A stretch of DNA of 64,000 bases, taken from a virus. The position numbers and the translations under genes are program-made. Positions 29,201 to 36,648 of the stretch are shown piece after piece (within the stretch, counting starts at the first letter, position 1; the number at the start of each line of letters is the position of its first letter). The stretch lies in IMG/VR virus record IMGVR_UViG_3300044797_000396, positions 1-64,000 of that record, one strand, 5' to 3'. The notes beneath the pieces are model-generated. The model was not told the origin of the DNA. It saw only the letters and a list, made by a program, of their open reading frames with translations, and did no database searches.

Positions 29201-30426
29201 TGTTTGATACGGCTAATGATCCTAACTATCGATTTTATTTTGATGCTTATGGGGCGGTAGTAACACAAGTAGTGAGTAATAGTAATGTCACTGTCAAACT
29301 TTCCGCCCCCGCCAGCCAAATTTTGAGCGTTACTTTATCAGCGGGTGACCCCAGAATAGACTACTTTGCAGGCGGAAGGCTAGAAATTGATACGCAGAAT
29401 GCTATACAAGAAACGGACACCAGTGTGGGGGTGGGTTCCGTAGTGGCTCAACAAACCGTGCTTCAGGTCATTACCGTCAGAATTGTGGGAGACCTAACTA
29501 ATAAAGACTATTTCAATGGTGGTTCTGTTGGAGTGGATGGTAAAACTATTTACTTAGGTACTCCACTACCTGTTGGCAATATTCCAGTAATTGTTACCTA
29601 TCAAACCACGAATATCAATAATGCCCCGCTTAATACTCAAATAATTAGGCTCAATAGACAGTTGCCTGCCCAAAATTGCACCGTTACTGTTAAGTATATT
29701 CCTAGTGGTTTGCAAGGAGATCGTATCTCCGTCTATAAAGACCAGTACGGCTACATCAATTTTTCTATCACTGCCTCTGGAACTGATTACATTATTAGGG
29801 GGCCTACTCGCTGGGCTCAAAACACTTGGCATCGTGTTAAAGCTAGCTACATGATCAACGGTGGTTTGGGCAACGATCAAATGAGATTGTTTTTGGATGG
29901 ATATCAATATACGGACGTTTTGTTTGGCACGGATTTGATTGCAGGTCAGTTCCCAATGGTTATGGGAGCCGTAACTATTGGAGATGGTTATGGTTTGATT
30001 GCTGGTATCAATTTTACCGATCCTATCAATGACTTATGGATTGGCACCGATTATGCACAAAATAATCCTATCTTTACTTTGCTTAATAATTTCCGTATCA
30101 GCAATTTGTCTCGACCTATCTATGCCCCTTACGGAGAGCCAATTGATGTCAATTATAGCAGTAATCTGAGTACCGTCTTTCCAGTAACCAGTGATCTTTA
30201 TACAACTTACCTTATGAATTCCGGCACTTTGGTCAGTTTGATCACTAATTTTGCTACCTTAGTAGATCGAGATAGTGGCGCCTTTGATTTCATTGTCAAC
30301 ATATTTGATAGTTTTGGCATAGTTGCCAGTAGTACCCAAGTCCAACAAATATTGGAAAACTTGATAAATACGCTAACGCCAGCTAACTGTCAGGGTTTCA
30401 TCAAATATATTCCACCACTAATCTGA
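23275..30426 (+). CDS. Giant baseplate/tail protein with two LamG-like domains
   Basis: A 2383-residue virion protein following the J-like wedge, the place of T4 gp7 or a tail-tip protein. The N-terminus has an Ig/Big-like strand domain, then YLQSFYQNNIYRADDPTTII. Two lectin-like (LamG/ConA) regions can be seen: about residues 1055-1310 (GTFETWILPQWNG ... RLSIYKDVGGYMNFRVYD ... EMHLFIDGLEVPN) and about 1960-2290 (GTIEFWMSPLFDT ... RISVYKDQYGYINFSI ... QMRLFLDGYQYTD). They share wording closely enough to be an internal duplication. These domains often bind glycans, so host-surface binding is a fair inference. The C-terminus LINTLTPANCQGFIKYIPP resembles wedge or tail-protein I ends. Confidence 0.72.
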   Translation: MTAILRIVNVVIEDSSDITVTFTEALTPNLVPTNVSILSQTANVANSQVLQVTVSGNTLSIICQPLIPYAAYYLQFQSVDNYPFISVNGDAKISQDGISNRFLFTGPLPSDNPVMDYLQSFYQNNIYRADDPTTIINQYLQSIAINFSRALYDIRQAGNENYLSFTVVDELHQRGPGPYDRLNEEGAYDVYRVGFGPTNSPVPSSIVFANFPTFPVTLQRQLATEIVKPSSNNDDATFNVNTLTFNLSNNPVSRVDSIVFTLTTQNPVYTYNIPELGYQLLNSTFAQDYASSYLLLSDNQVKINEAVLQDPLFSLDQIFSITIQYEYQGLGIQVDPTSVDVYTILQSIREVLPPIINIFNLQHAPITNSSGNTVLTGGVVFMDPNSNTGSPHPAFISEIPFSLSALPATPGVYAIDYPTGTVYVYGADATNDGTGPSPPLATYYYQFTYISEIDYVYDPSSLEIVALPLGNLINNAGTIDFNYEQVLVPGVDYTADTHIESINENVGNNLTALNSLTTQNSPITNVFQIYNQTSGEIYLLDRWDNNIVYFKYNSPPRILQETGENVTFTTITNELLGINTTSLNINNITIFTIFLANNTIIDSTQDGIASSFNTSLMFTNGNVFVSEFWYNQEFDAQINIDRLSAPGQYTVDYDNGIVYVAVSNTQNDDIGTATYKMDAILPDFNNVVSVDNIYYRISVLNPINKQFSYLSFTGDSIIVTGLDPSDEAYLNGVNTSPYQLVQGQVGAFVDSIFVPGVTNQIKFIRSVFEYNDLTNNPSPINFAFVSTSNNYNITVNSINRQSFDSVQFNGTNYFITLNENIPYLSPGITYTFNLVRVSDSKVLSVATVVPGNPLTLILSNTNSPQLGDLVNVTYSFTIVPLERVVVDYNKGDFFVDYTYVADTILVSYEYGDNVLDFSQSFSLPTGTNYYVSYTVGALRDALLKNFGTLVNVPDLATFDLSLNRERYREALQAALSSFIQGPTIAAIKNLVQIITHVEPQIIESAFTIWSLGNGLLFPLGVETTGDFQLLPAHFGNGVLIDQPGQTITMPVNSNLRLEEGTFETWILPQWNGLDNDAVLTFNITRGGYAIAPYRVFIGAAEYHPTIVNNNFTLDKNSNVVGTPNTNKDGVFIYYDNDPSGTFQRWYVEVIDGYVAPDTHTYKFNITSSGKFYDTKSLTYPRPANLTTITSNSKVSMTITPPADGYGINEGLTFISDVEHYLLDFGLQVDANRLSIYKDVGGYMNFRVYDKNKKAYSVSADVSAWQPNVAHMVAASWMLNTRNNRDEMHLFIDGLEVPNIIKYGQALIPYPHEKFRTVDPEEIVGLSNRDIIGSDDLVTTINTPVVSSSINFSQYNIFVGNTIFINETGFSPVGYTIEAIDGQILTLNENMPGTLTNGRFSVNETQFFITSEINIYPNITVSTIHTFITGDDLETTSGLNTVSSPSTNFTTAGVLPGYLLRVDAAGFPLTYNILKVNGHTLTVTDPAPTNLTNAIYQIYSNTENELPGVRALDPDYAISQDINFDNVLTIYNGVFANDLILVRTLGLNFQDVSRQYYVWSTGVENVLMTQLPPPIDLDQANITKIITPTVAIGPANSTLVGGVFVSNNLSTAEPSNSQNGRTIEATISGTNINFSTPVQVTINGVTGVSTISETITFTDYGTLSFANPYNQLNYVQINVQPINASRNACALGVTEKYPITYGEFSDTVPVIRYSYPITQGYNLASDGYGIVDDQFNLFSGLDIGNCLFISSPSPVAGYYTIVSLSADRHSIGIQATSTSPPLPLPAFTGGIYQVLYTTAYRSGLQNGFFTLEDSTLPGQPYYLNQGFYQVEYATYLSIKFAPLNDNLFFGSNFLGFDQANAILNQATLYSVMLTDTRIGEVVSGNTLSVTKDYNSINAPVPNANTLALVSFNSFPFTNAASLYASTNDDHVHFQSDWAVNDNFGQSLVFLNQPILLPNTGILDTHKQGTIEFWMSPLFDTANDPNYRFYFDAYGAVVTQVVSNSNVTVKLSAPASQILSVTLSAGDPRIDYFAGGRLEIDTQNAIQETDTSVGVGSVVAQQTVLQVITVRIVGDLTNKDYFNGGSVGVDGKTIYLGTPLPVGNIPVIVTYQTTNINNAPLNTQIIRLNRQLPAQNCTVTVKYIPSGLQGDRISVYKDQYGYINFSITASGTDYIIRGPTRWAQNTWHRVKASYMINGGLGNDQMRLFLDGYQYTDVLFGTDLIAGQFPMVMGAVTIGDGYGLIAGINFTDPINDLWIGTDYAQNNPIFTLLNNFRISNLSRPIYAPYGEPIDVNYSSNLSTVFPVTSDLYTTYLMNSGTLVSLITNFATLVDRDSGAFDFIVNIFDSFGIVASSTQVQQILENLINTLTPANCQGFIKYIPPLI

Positions 30427-30433
30427 TATATAG
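30425..30433 (+). promoter_or_regulatory. Candidate late-promoter box
   Basis: GATATATAG overlaps the stop codon of the giant LamG gene and lies about 45 bases before the next long gene. It belongs to a recurrent GATATA-type set described in the findings. A 7-codon frame (30452-30475, MKKFGDR) with AAGGA upstream ends two bases before the downstream ATG. Confidence 0.25.
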
Positions 30434-30476
30434 TCTAACGAAGGAATATCAATGAAGAAGTTTGGAGATAGATAAT

Positions 30477-33400
30477 ATGGTTAATAGAGCTCCGGTATCT
30501 GTACAAAGACCCATTTGGTACGACTCTCAGCAAGTCGATGAGACGGATCTTACTTCCGAGCAACAAGCCAATGAAACCATTGAGGCTTCTATCATCGACA
30601 ATCATGTGGGCGATGGTGTTTTGCCCGAAGTTTTGGTGCAAAATGTTATCTATAATTCTGCCGTAGCTATCGGATATCAAGACGGATTACCCATCCTTGC
30701 GCAGTCCCAGCCCACTGATACTAATCTAGGCAATCAGCTTTCTATTAGTTTGATCGGCTCTACGGCTTCTGGCAAGCGTCAAATCAAGGTATGTGTTATT
30801 GGATTAGATTTTCAGAGCAATTTACAATACGAAGTTTTTTATTTTGAGCGAAATGAAGTGCAGGTGGGCGCCCAACATTTTACAAAAGTATTATTGTTAT
30901 TGTTCAACGATTTTATTGGTAATCCAACCCTATCTTTCAATCTAGGTGGAGAAATAGTTATCACGGAAGCTAACCCAATGACACTCTCCCGAGATGTTAT
31001 TATGGTGGCGCAAGACCAACAACCTAGTTTATTTTGGAGAGATTTTTTCCTCGATCCTTCTGTTAGTCAGTTATCCGTGCAGGCAATGTTACAAGCCGCT
31101 TTGCCCACCTACAATGTAGCGGATCTCAATATCTACACTGCCCCTTTGGATAATTTAGCTTTATTGAGTGGCGATGTGACCACCCAAATTGGAGAAAAAT
31201 TTATTGCCACCACTAACAATGTGCAAAAAGCCACACTATTATTGTCAGTGCAAAACCTAGCGGTGGGACAGCAAAATAATTTAGTATGGACAGGAGATCT
31301 TGTCGTCAGTATTTATCCATTGCAAACTACCTTAGGTTGCCCTACTGATTTTGTGCCTAACCTACCTATTGATTTTTCGCCCAGTGGTATCCCGCTAGCG
31401 CAAATTAGTTATAACTATACGAGTTTGATGGCAGCGGGTTATGTCTTGAATTCAGTTCCACAACCCATTGATTTTGTATTTAGCAATAGCCCTATTGCCA
31501 ACGGTAGTTTGATGGTACCAGGACAATATTACGCCCTTACTGTTAAAAGATCTGGTGCAGCTAACCAATGTAATATTTTAGTAGCGGTAGGTGGATCTAT
31601 CATTCCCAATTCCTGGGTTACTACTTTCGCTAGCACTCTGTGGGTAGATATTACTACGGAACAATTGTGGTTTCGTGTTTGGACAGATGCCGCTAAACTA
31701 TCTGATGGCCAAGCTTATGATGCAGGTAATGGCGTTATCATTCCTAAAACTACCACCGATCCTACTACTCAGGCTACGGTAGACTATTCTTTTGGTAACC
31801 AACAGTTTGTGGGCAATGACGTTTTTAGTGCTGTTATGGCGGCTGTAACCCAAGACTCCGTTCCAGTTCCTTCCCAGGCCACTGGTAATCCTGTCAATTC
31901 TCGTCAGCAATTCGTGCCACAGCTCAATTTGTTAGATACTATTGATTTAACTAATTTAGAGGCCACTTCCTCTCCCTTGGTATTGGGAGCCATTAGCGAT
32001 AAAAACATTAAGTCTTTTAACCCTGGTGCCGGCGTTATCACCGCTCCTCTTTTTAGTGCCACTATGGCTGCCGATGAATTATTGATTAGAGTGGTGACCG
32101 ATCCTACTGATACGGTTAGATACAATACCTTAGTGACGGCATTAGCTAGTTATTTGCTTAATGGTGCTTTGGTCAGCGCTCAAATTACACCAGATACGGG
32201 CGGAGCCCCTTTCACTAACTATCGTGTTGCTAGCGCTCAACTATGTTCAATGATTGTGGGTGATGTGGATGGTAATGGTATTATTGATGAGAATGACTTA
32301 GCACTTCTCAATACTTACATTGGATATAATCTCAATGTGGGATTACCAGATCAAACGATTATTAATACAGACGGCTATAATACTTCTTTTATTAATGGTT
32401 ATCAAACTTTAATTCAACCTTTTGCCAATCTATATAATGTTAGTTTCCAGTTAGTAGATCCTAATACTACCACCGTTATTGCAGATGGTTATGATGGTGT
32501 TTTGGTGGCTAACCCAGCTATTCCAGGTTCAGCTCAATTTACCAGCGCTTCGGTAACCTTCAACACTATTATTGGACTTAGTAGCTACAATTTGGTAGTG
32601 CTAAGTAATGGGGCTAATTCCGCCGACTTGGGAGGCTGGGCTATTTCTAGTTTGGACTCGGAAGCTGATGTCATCACCATTACTAAAATCTATTTGACGG
32701 GCGATGTTATTGCTCAAATGTTGCGAGCCGATATTGATGGAGATTTTGCCATTACCTATGCTGATGGTTATTTGCTTAATAACTACATCGAAAGATTACC
32801 TACTTCTACGATCCCGCCTGCTACCTATCCAGCCCCCTCTACTAATCCATATACTAAAATTGGTACTCGTTTTAATGTTATTAGATTGCGAGTAGAAGAG
32901 TTCATTGATAGGGCGGATGATTATGATGCTAATCCTAATACTCGTGCCCTATCTGTGCATCCACCACAAGATATTTTCAATAGTGATGGTTATCTATCCG
33001 GTCATAATTTCTATACTTTTCCAATCCAAATGTCTTTCAATCAAGAATTGGTATGGGATCCATCCTTGGTAATAACTTCTGCTCAACCTAAGTTAGTGTC
33101 AGCTGTCTTTGAGACGGAGTCTGGTTTCGTGCAAAATTCCTGTGTTATTGATGGGGTGCAATGCAATATTTATCCCGTTCCCACTCCTTTTGATCCAGGT
33201 CGCAATGACTTCTTCATTCCTAATAATCTTATTATAGGTGAGGGTGGGGAGCTACAAAGACCAGATGGAGATTTCTACAAGGTAGATTTCGAGGTAGGAA
33301 CTATTACCTTAGAAATACCAGATGGGTTGTTTGGTTCTGAACGAACTATCGATATTCTAAATGACTTCATTGCGGATTATACAGGTAATGGCGCTACTCG

Positions 33401-34031
33401 TTTGGGTTTTCCTTCTATGAGATTTGCTGATTGTTCTTTCGTATCGACTAATGCTATTGTAAATGATCAAATTATCTTCTCCGTTTCCGTCCAATCATTC
33501 TCTCCTAATACTAATGGTCTCAGTACCGATGGTTATTATGGAGCTATTGTAGATGGTACAATGGGTGTTAGTTTAGATCCTAGCACCGGCCTCTTGACCT
33601 TGAATTTTAGCAACCTTTATCAAGACCCTGTCCTACAAACTTTAAGCACCAAAGTATTAATTAGCGTCTTCTTAAAGAAGGGTGGTTTCAATAACCAACC
33701 TCTCTTCGTGGATTCGACCAAAGTGCAAAATATGCTCAGTCTAATTAGCGTATTCAGTGGAGCTAATGAGGGCGGTCCCTCTGCCCTAGTACAACTCGGT
33801 AATGATGTCACTGGTATTTTACCAATTCTCAATGGTGGTACTGGCCTAAATGGAGTAGGTGCTTTCGGAACCGTGCTAACCAGCACCGGCAGCGGTGTTA
33901 GTTATCAGTTCGTTACTTCTGCCTCTATCGCTTATGTTCCGGCTGTCTTGGCCAATTGGAGTGGCACTGCCCCTACTTCTATCGCTAATGCTTTGGATCG
34001 TATCGTTGCTCATCTTGGACCAATTCCATAA
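30477..34031 (+). CDS. Fibre-like virion protein with split dockerin-type calcium loops
   Basis: A 1184-residue, beta-rich virion protein. The ATG at 30477 is preferred because GGAG lies 9 bases upstream; a TTG at 30462 would add five residues. Two 12-residue EF-type loops typical of dockerins are seen: DVDGNGIIDEND (residues 596-607, followed by LALLNTYIG) and DIDGDFAITYAD (752-763, followed by YLLNNYI). Each has D/N at loop positions 1, 3, 5 and 12, but they are 156 residues apart, separated by a beta-domain. The C-terminus (GILPILNGGTGLNGVG, FGTVLTSTGSG) has the repeat style of tail fibres. Five Asp-Gly-Tyr motifs occur. Likely a fibre, wedge pin or adaptor. Confidence 0.7.
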   Translation: MVNRAPVSVQRPIWYDSQQVDETDLTSEQQANETIEASIIDNHVGDGVLPEVLVQNVIYNSAVAIGYQDGLPILAQSQPTDTNLGNQLSISLIGSTASGKRQIKVCVIGLDFQSNLQYEVFYFERNEVQVGAQHFTKVLLLLFNDFIGNPTLSFNLGGEIVITEANPMTLSRDVIMVAQDQQPSLFWRDFFLDPSVSQLSVQAMLQAALPTYNVADLNIYTAPLDNLALLSGDVTTQIGEKFIATTNNVQKATLLLSVQNLAVGQQNNLVWTGDLVVSIYPLQTTLGCPTDFVPNLPIDFSPSGIPLAQISYNYTSLMAAGYVLNSVPQPIDFVFSNSPIANGSLMVPGQYYALTVKRSGAANQCNILVAVGGSIIPNSWVTTFASTLWVDITTEQLWFRVWTDAAKLSDGQAYDAGNGVIIPKTTTDPTTQATVDYSFGNQQFVGNDVFSAVMAAVTQDSVPVPSQATGNPVNSRQQFVPQLNLLDTIDLTNLEATSSPLVLGAISDKNIKSFNPGAGVITAPLFSATMAADELLIRVVTDPTDTVRYNTLVTALASYLLNGALVSAQITPDTGGAPFTNYRVASAQLCSMIVGDVDGNGIIDENDLALLNTYIGYNLNVGLPDQTIINTDGYNTSFINGYQTLIQPFANLYNVSFQLVDPNTTTVIADGYDGVLVANPAIPGSAQFTSASVTFNTIIGLSSYNLVVLSNGANSADLGGWAISSLDSEADVITITKIYLTGDVIAQMLRADIDGDFAITYADGYLLNNYIERLPTSTIPPATYPAPSTNPYTKIGTRFNVIRLRVEEFIDRADDYDANPNTRALSVHPPQDIFNSDGYLSGHNFYTFPIQMSFNQELVWDPSLVITSAQPKLVSAVFETESGFVQNSCVIDGVQCNIYPVPTPFDPGRNDFFIPNNLIIGEGGELQRPDGDFYKVDFEVGTITLEIPDGLFGSERTIDILNDFIADYTGNGATRLGFPSMRFADCSFVSTNAIVNDQIIFSVSVQSFSPNTNGLSTDGYYGAIVDGTMGVSLDPSTGLLTLNFSNLYQDPVLQTLSTKVLISVFLKKGGFNNQPLFVDSTKVQNMLSLISVFSGANEGGPSALVQLGNDVTGILPILNGGTGLNGVGAFGTVLTSTGSGVSYQFVTSASIAYVPAVLANWSGTAPTSIANALDRIVAHLGPIP

Positions 34032-34039
34032 TTGAGCCC

Positions 34040-34067
34040 TTGACATCCTAATTTTTGTAATTACGAT
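34040..34067 (+). promoter_or_regulatory. Candidate sigma70-type promoter, possibly leaderless
   Basis: TTGACA (34040-34045) is followed after 16 bases by TACGAT (34062-34067), a 4/6 match to the -10 consensus. A start site about 7 bases further on would fall at the A of the ATG at 34074, giving an mRNA with no leader; no ribosome site precedes that ATG. It would open the glycosylation region after the tail module. Confidence 0.35.
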
Positions 34068-34073
34068 GTTCGT

Positions 34074-34745
34074 ATGCGGATACTAAAAAAATTATTGAAA
34101 TTACCAAGCCCAAAGGATTTGGGTTGGTCCAACGATAATGCTTTGCCATCGCGAGATTTTTCTCCTAATGCTATTGGAAAAACTTGGGAGGATTGGGATG
34201 AAAAAGTTAAGACGGACTATCCTGTTCGCTATTTTTTTGTGGAACAACTATATCCCTGGTTCCTGAGAAAATATCGGAGATTAGTCAAAGATCCTATTTA
34301 TTATCTAAAATGTCATTTACTCCCCAAACACAAATATCACTTGATCGATATCAGAGAGCCGAATGGTTATCGTTTTGGTTGGATTGATGCGGATCATAAA
34401 ATGATCTTAGCCCTTTTCACTATCCTCAATGATTTTGTCAAAGAGGAGATGCCACAAATGTATTGCCCTAGCGAAGAAGAAATACAAGTGGATCCTCATT
34501 TGTTGAAGCAGCGCAATGCCTATTTAGAGATCAAAGCCATTCACTATTGGTGGAACATTGAGCGTCTCCGTCAAGAAAAAGCTCATGACGATTTGTTGAG
34601 TGCTTGGTCTGCCGCTAAGCATTCTCAGGATCCCGCAGAGCATCAAATGTGGATCGATTTACAAAAAATACGAGAAGCCAACGAGGCCAAAACTGAGGAA
34701 ATGATTGAGCGATTATTAAAAATTAGACGCCACTTATGGACTTGA
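34074..34745 (+). CDS. Conserved-looking phage protein of unknown function
   Basis: A 223-residue protein rich in Trp, Tyr, Lys and His, not assigned to a function. The middle reads DYPVRYFFVEQLYPWFLRKY, KYHLIDIREPNGYRFGWIDA and MILALFTILNDFVKEEMP; this style recurs in hypothetical proteins of many large phages. The C-terminal 80 residues are strongly charged and probably a long helix (EHQMWIDLQKIREANEAKTE). There is no signal peptide and no catalytic signature. The ATG has no Shine-Dalgarno sequence; it is embedded in a short ACGA-TGT-TCGT inverted repeat. Confidence 0.72.
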   Translation: MRILKKLLKLPSPKDLGWSNDNALPSRDFSPNAIGKTWEDWDEKVKTDYPVRYFFVEQLYPWFLRKYRRLVKDPIYYLKCHLLPKHKYHLIDIREPNGYRFGWIDADHKMILALFTILNDFVKEEMPQMYCPSEEEIQVDPHLLKQRNAYLEIKAIHYWWNIERLRQEKAHDDLLSAWSAAKHSQDPAEHQMWIDLQKIREANEAKTEEMIERLLKIRRHLWT

Positions 34746-34780
34746 TGATATAGATTGGATATAGCAAACATGCGCGTATT

Positions 34781-34800
34781 TGTGCATTTTTGCACATTTT
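34781..34800 (+). promoter_or_regulatory. Small hairpin with T-run in glycosyltransferase leader
   Basis: TGTGCA-TTTT-TGCACA forms a perfect 6-pair stem with a 4-base loop and is followed by TTTT. It ends five bases before the ATG of the glycosyltransferase and lies inside a 12-codon frame (34770-34808) whose stop overlaps that ATG. It could be a weak terminator or attenuator, or block ribosome access. Confidence 0.3.
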
Positions 34801-34804
34801 ATTT

Positions 34805-35929
34805 ATGAAAATACTAATCCGTCAATTTTTGGGAAAGAACCACTCATGGTGTGTGGTTGGATGGGGTATCGCCAATGCCTTGATAGAACAAGGTCATGAT
34901 GTTCATTTGTTTTCCACTGATGGTATAAAACAACTACCTAAAAAATTACAACCCAATCTTATTGGGTATGTTGAGGAAAATGAAAAAAAACTTTTTGGTA
35001 GATTACCAGATAAAGAATATGATTGCCAAATTAGTTATACGGCATTAAAAAATTTTCCAGCTTATCTTAGCAACGGTTCTAAAAATAAATTTGGTATATG
35101 GTGCTATGAGTGGTCTGGCCCCAATGTTCTACCATTTGGTTTCGCCAAACATTATCAATCTTGTGATTATTTGTGCGCCCCATCAGAATGGCAAAAAAAA
35201 GAATTTATGAATTCTGGTATTCCAGAAGAAAAAATAAAAGTAATACCACATGGCATATGTGCTGCACAATACAAACAAAACACAACTATGGTTCTACCAA
35301 CCAAAAAGCGTTTTAAGATTTTAGCCAATATTGCGCAAAATCATTTAAGAAAAAATATTCCCGGCTTGCTGGATGCTTATGGCAAAGCATTTACTGAAAA
35401 AGACGATGTTTGTTTAGTTTTGAAGGCCAAAGACAAACCAATTGCAGCATTATTTGAGGTATCTTTAAACGAATGTTTGAATACTTTTAATCGCAAGTAT
35501 CCAAAACATGCCGAAGTAAAAATTTTATCGTCTTTTATAGACGATATGTCGATGTTGTATCGTAGCGTAGATGCAACATTTACTATGAGTTTAGGTGAAG
35601 GGTTTTATTTTCCTGGGCTTGAAAGTATTGCTGCTGGAAAATTAGCAATTGCACCAAATAATGGTGGTCATATGGATTTTCTTAATGGCAGCAATGCGTT
35701 GTTAATTGCGGGTAAAGAGGAAAGGGCTAATCCCAAAAGCATGTATTGGGGTGCAAATCCCAACGCAATGTGGTATCGACCCGACATAGATGATGCTGTT
35801 GATAAACTCAGATTTGCCTATGAAAAATACGAAACATTAAATAAAAAAATTGATGAACAGAGGATGAGTGTATACAATGAGTACGACTGGGGCGTGGTTG
35901 CTTCCAAATTTATTTCACTTTGCAAATGA
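34805..35929 (+). CDS. Glycosyltransferase, GT4-like (GT-B fold)
   Basis: A 374-residue retaining-type glycosyltransferase. The N-terminal Rossmann half starts MKILIRQFLGKNHSWCVVGW; the middle has CAPSEWQKKEFMNSGIPEEK and VIPHGI, typical of GT4 enzymes; the C-terminal half has SLGEGFYFPGLESIAAGK, the EGF-x(6)-E nucleotide-sugar site. The ATG at 34805 is chosen (a TTG 15 bases earlier is less likely); no ribosome site is visible, but it overlaps the stop of a 12-codon leader frame. The next glycosyltransferase overlaps its stop. Substrate and acceptor unknown; virion, host-surface or DNA glycosylation are all possible. Confidence 0.88.
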   Translation: MKILIRQFLGKNHSWCVVGWGIANALIEQGHDVHLFSTDGIKQLPKKLQPNLIGYVEENEKKLFGRLPDKEYDCQISYTALKNFPAYLSNGSKNKFGIWCYEWSGPNVLPFGFAKHYQSCDYLCAPSEWQKKEFMNSGIPEEKIKVIPHGICAAQYKQNTTMVLPTKKRFKILANIAQNHLRKNIPGLLDAYGKAFTEKDDVCLVLKAKDKPIAALFEVSLNECLNTFNRKYPKHAEVKILSSFIDDMSMLYRSVDATFTMSLGEGFYFPGLESIAAGKLAIAPNNGGHMDFLNGSNALLIAGKEERANPKSMYWGANPNAMWYRPDIDDAVDKLRFAYEKYETLNKKIDEQRMSVYNEYDWGVVASKFISLCK

Positions 35930-36648
35930 ATAAAGTATTGAGTATTATTATTCCAGTTTGGAATAAATCGCACTTCACTAAAACTTGTATTCAAGACTTA
36001 TCTTTACTACCAGCGGATCACGAGATCATTTTAGTTGATAACGGTAGTACTGATGATACTGAAACAATATTCCGAAATCTAAAATTGAAAACTACTGCGC
36101 CTGAGTTTCGATACGTGCGCAATATTACTAATTTAGGTTTTGCTTGTGCCTGTAATATTGGTTATGAGGAAGCTATTGCCCATAATGTTTTGTTCCTTAA
36201 TAATGACATCAAAGTGCGCGATCATTTTACTGATTGGACTAGTTCTTTAATAGAGCATTGTGTTACTTCTTTGGTTGGACCTACCATGGGGCAACTTAAT
36301 AATGAATTGGCCTTTGTCAAAGAAGCCAACCAAGAATTGCCTGGTAAATCCTATATGTCTGGTTGGTGTCTTGCCTCGTCCAAAGAAATATTCAAGAAAT
36401 TGGAAATTCCCAGACCTCTTTGTATCTACGACCACATTCCAGCACCTCAAATATTTTCCGAAGAATTTGGGAAGGCTTATTTTGAGGATACCGACTTATC
36501 TTTCCGAGCCAGACAATTGGGTATTCCATTCAAGGTAGTAAATATTCCAGTGGTTCATTTTGGAAAACAGACCAGCTCGCAACTCAATACACACAAATTA
36601 TATTCCGAAGCTAGGCAAATCTTTATTAAGAAGTGGGCTAAGAAATGA
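35926..36648 (+). CDS. Glycosyltransferase family 2
   Basis: A 240-residue GT-A enzyme. It starts MNKVLSIIIPVWNKS, followed by the nucleotide-sugar site VDNGSTDDT, the metal site FLNNDIKV and a late FEDTDLSFRARQLGIPFKV motif holding the ED catalytic base region. The length is that of a single-domain GT2. The ATG overlaps the previous stop (ATGA), and the end overlaps the next gene, so the two glycosyltransferases are translated together. The acceptor is unknown. Confidence 0.9.
   Translation: MNKVLSIIIPVWNKSHFTKTCIQDLSLLPADHEIILVDNGSTDDTETIFRNLKLKTTAPEFRYVRNITNLGFACACNIGYEEAIAHNVLFLNNDIKVRDHFTDWTSSLIEHCVTSLVGPTMGQLNNELAFVKEANQELPGKSYMSGWCLASSKEIFKKLEIPRPLCIYDHIPAPQIFSEEFGKAYFEDTDLSFRARQLGIPFKVVNIPVVHFGKQTSSQLNTHKLYSEARQIFIKKWAKK

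Noticed and set aside
30452-30475. 7-codon frame MKKFGDR before the dockerin-like protein
   Set aside because: It has an AAGGA upstream and ends two bases before the next ATG, but is too short to call a gene.
34790-34804. TTG start adding five residues to the GT4-like enzyme
   Set aside because: The ATG at 34805 begins the typical Rossmann strand (MKILIRQF) and overlaps the leader-frame stop.
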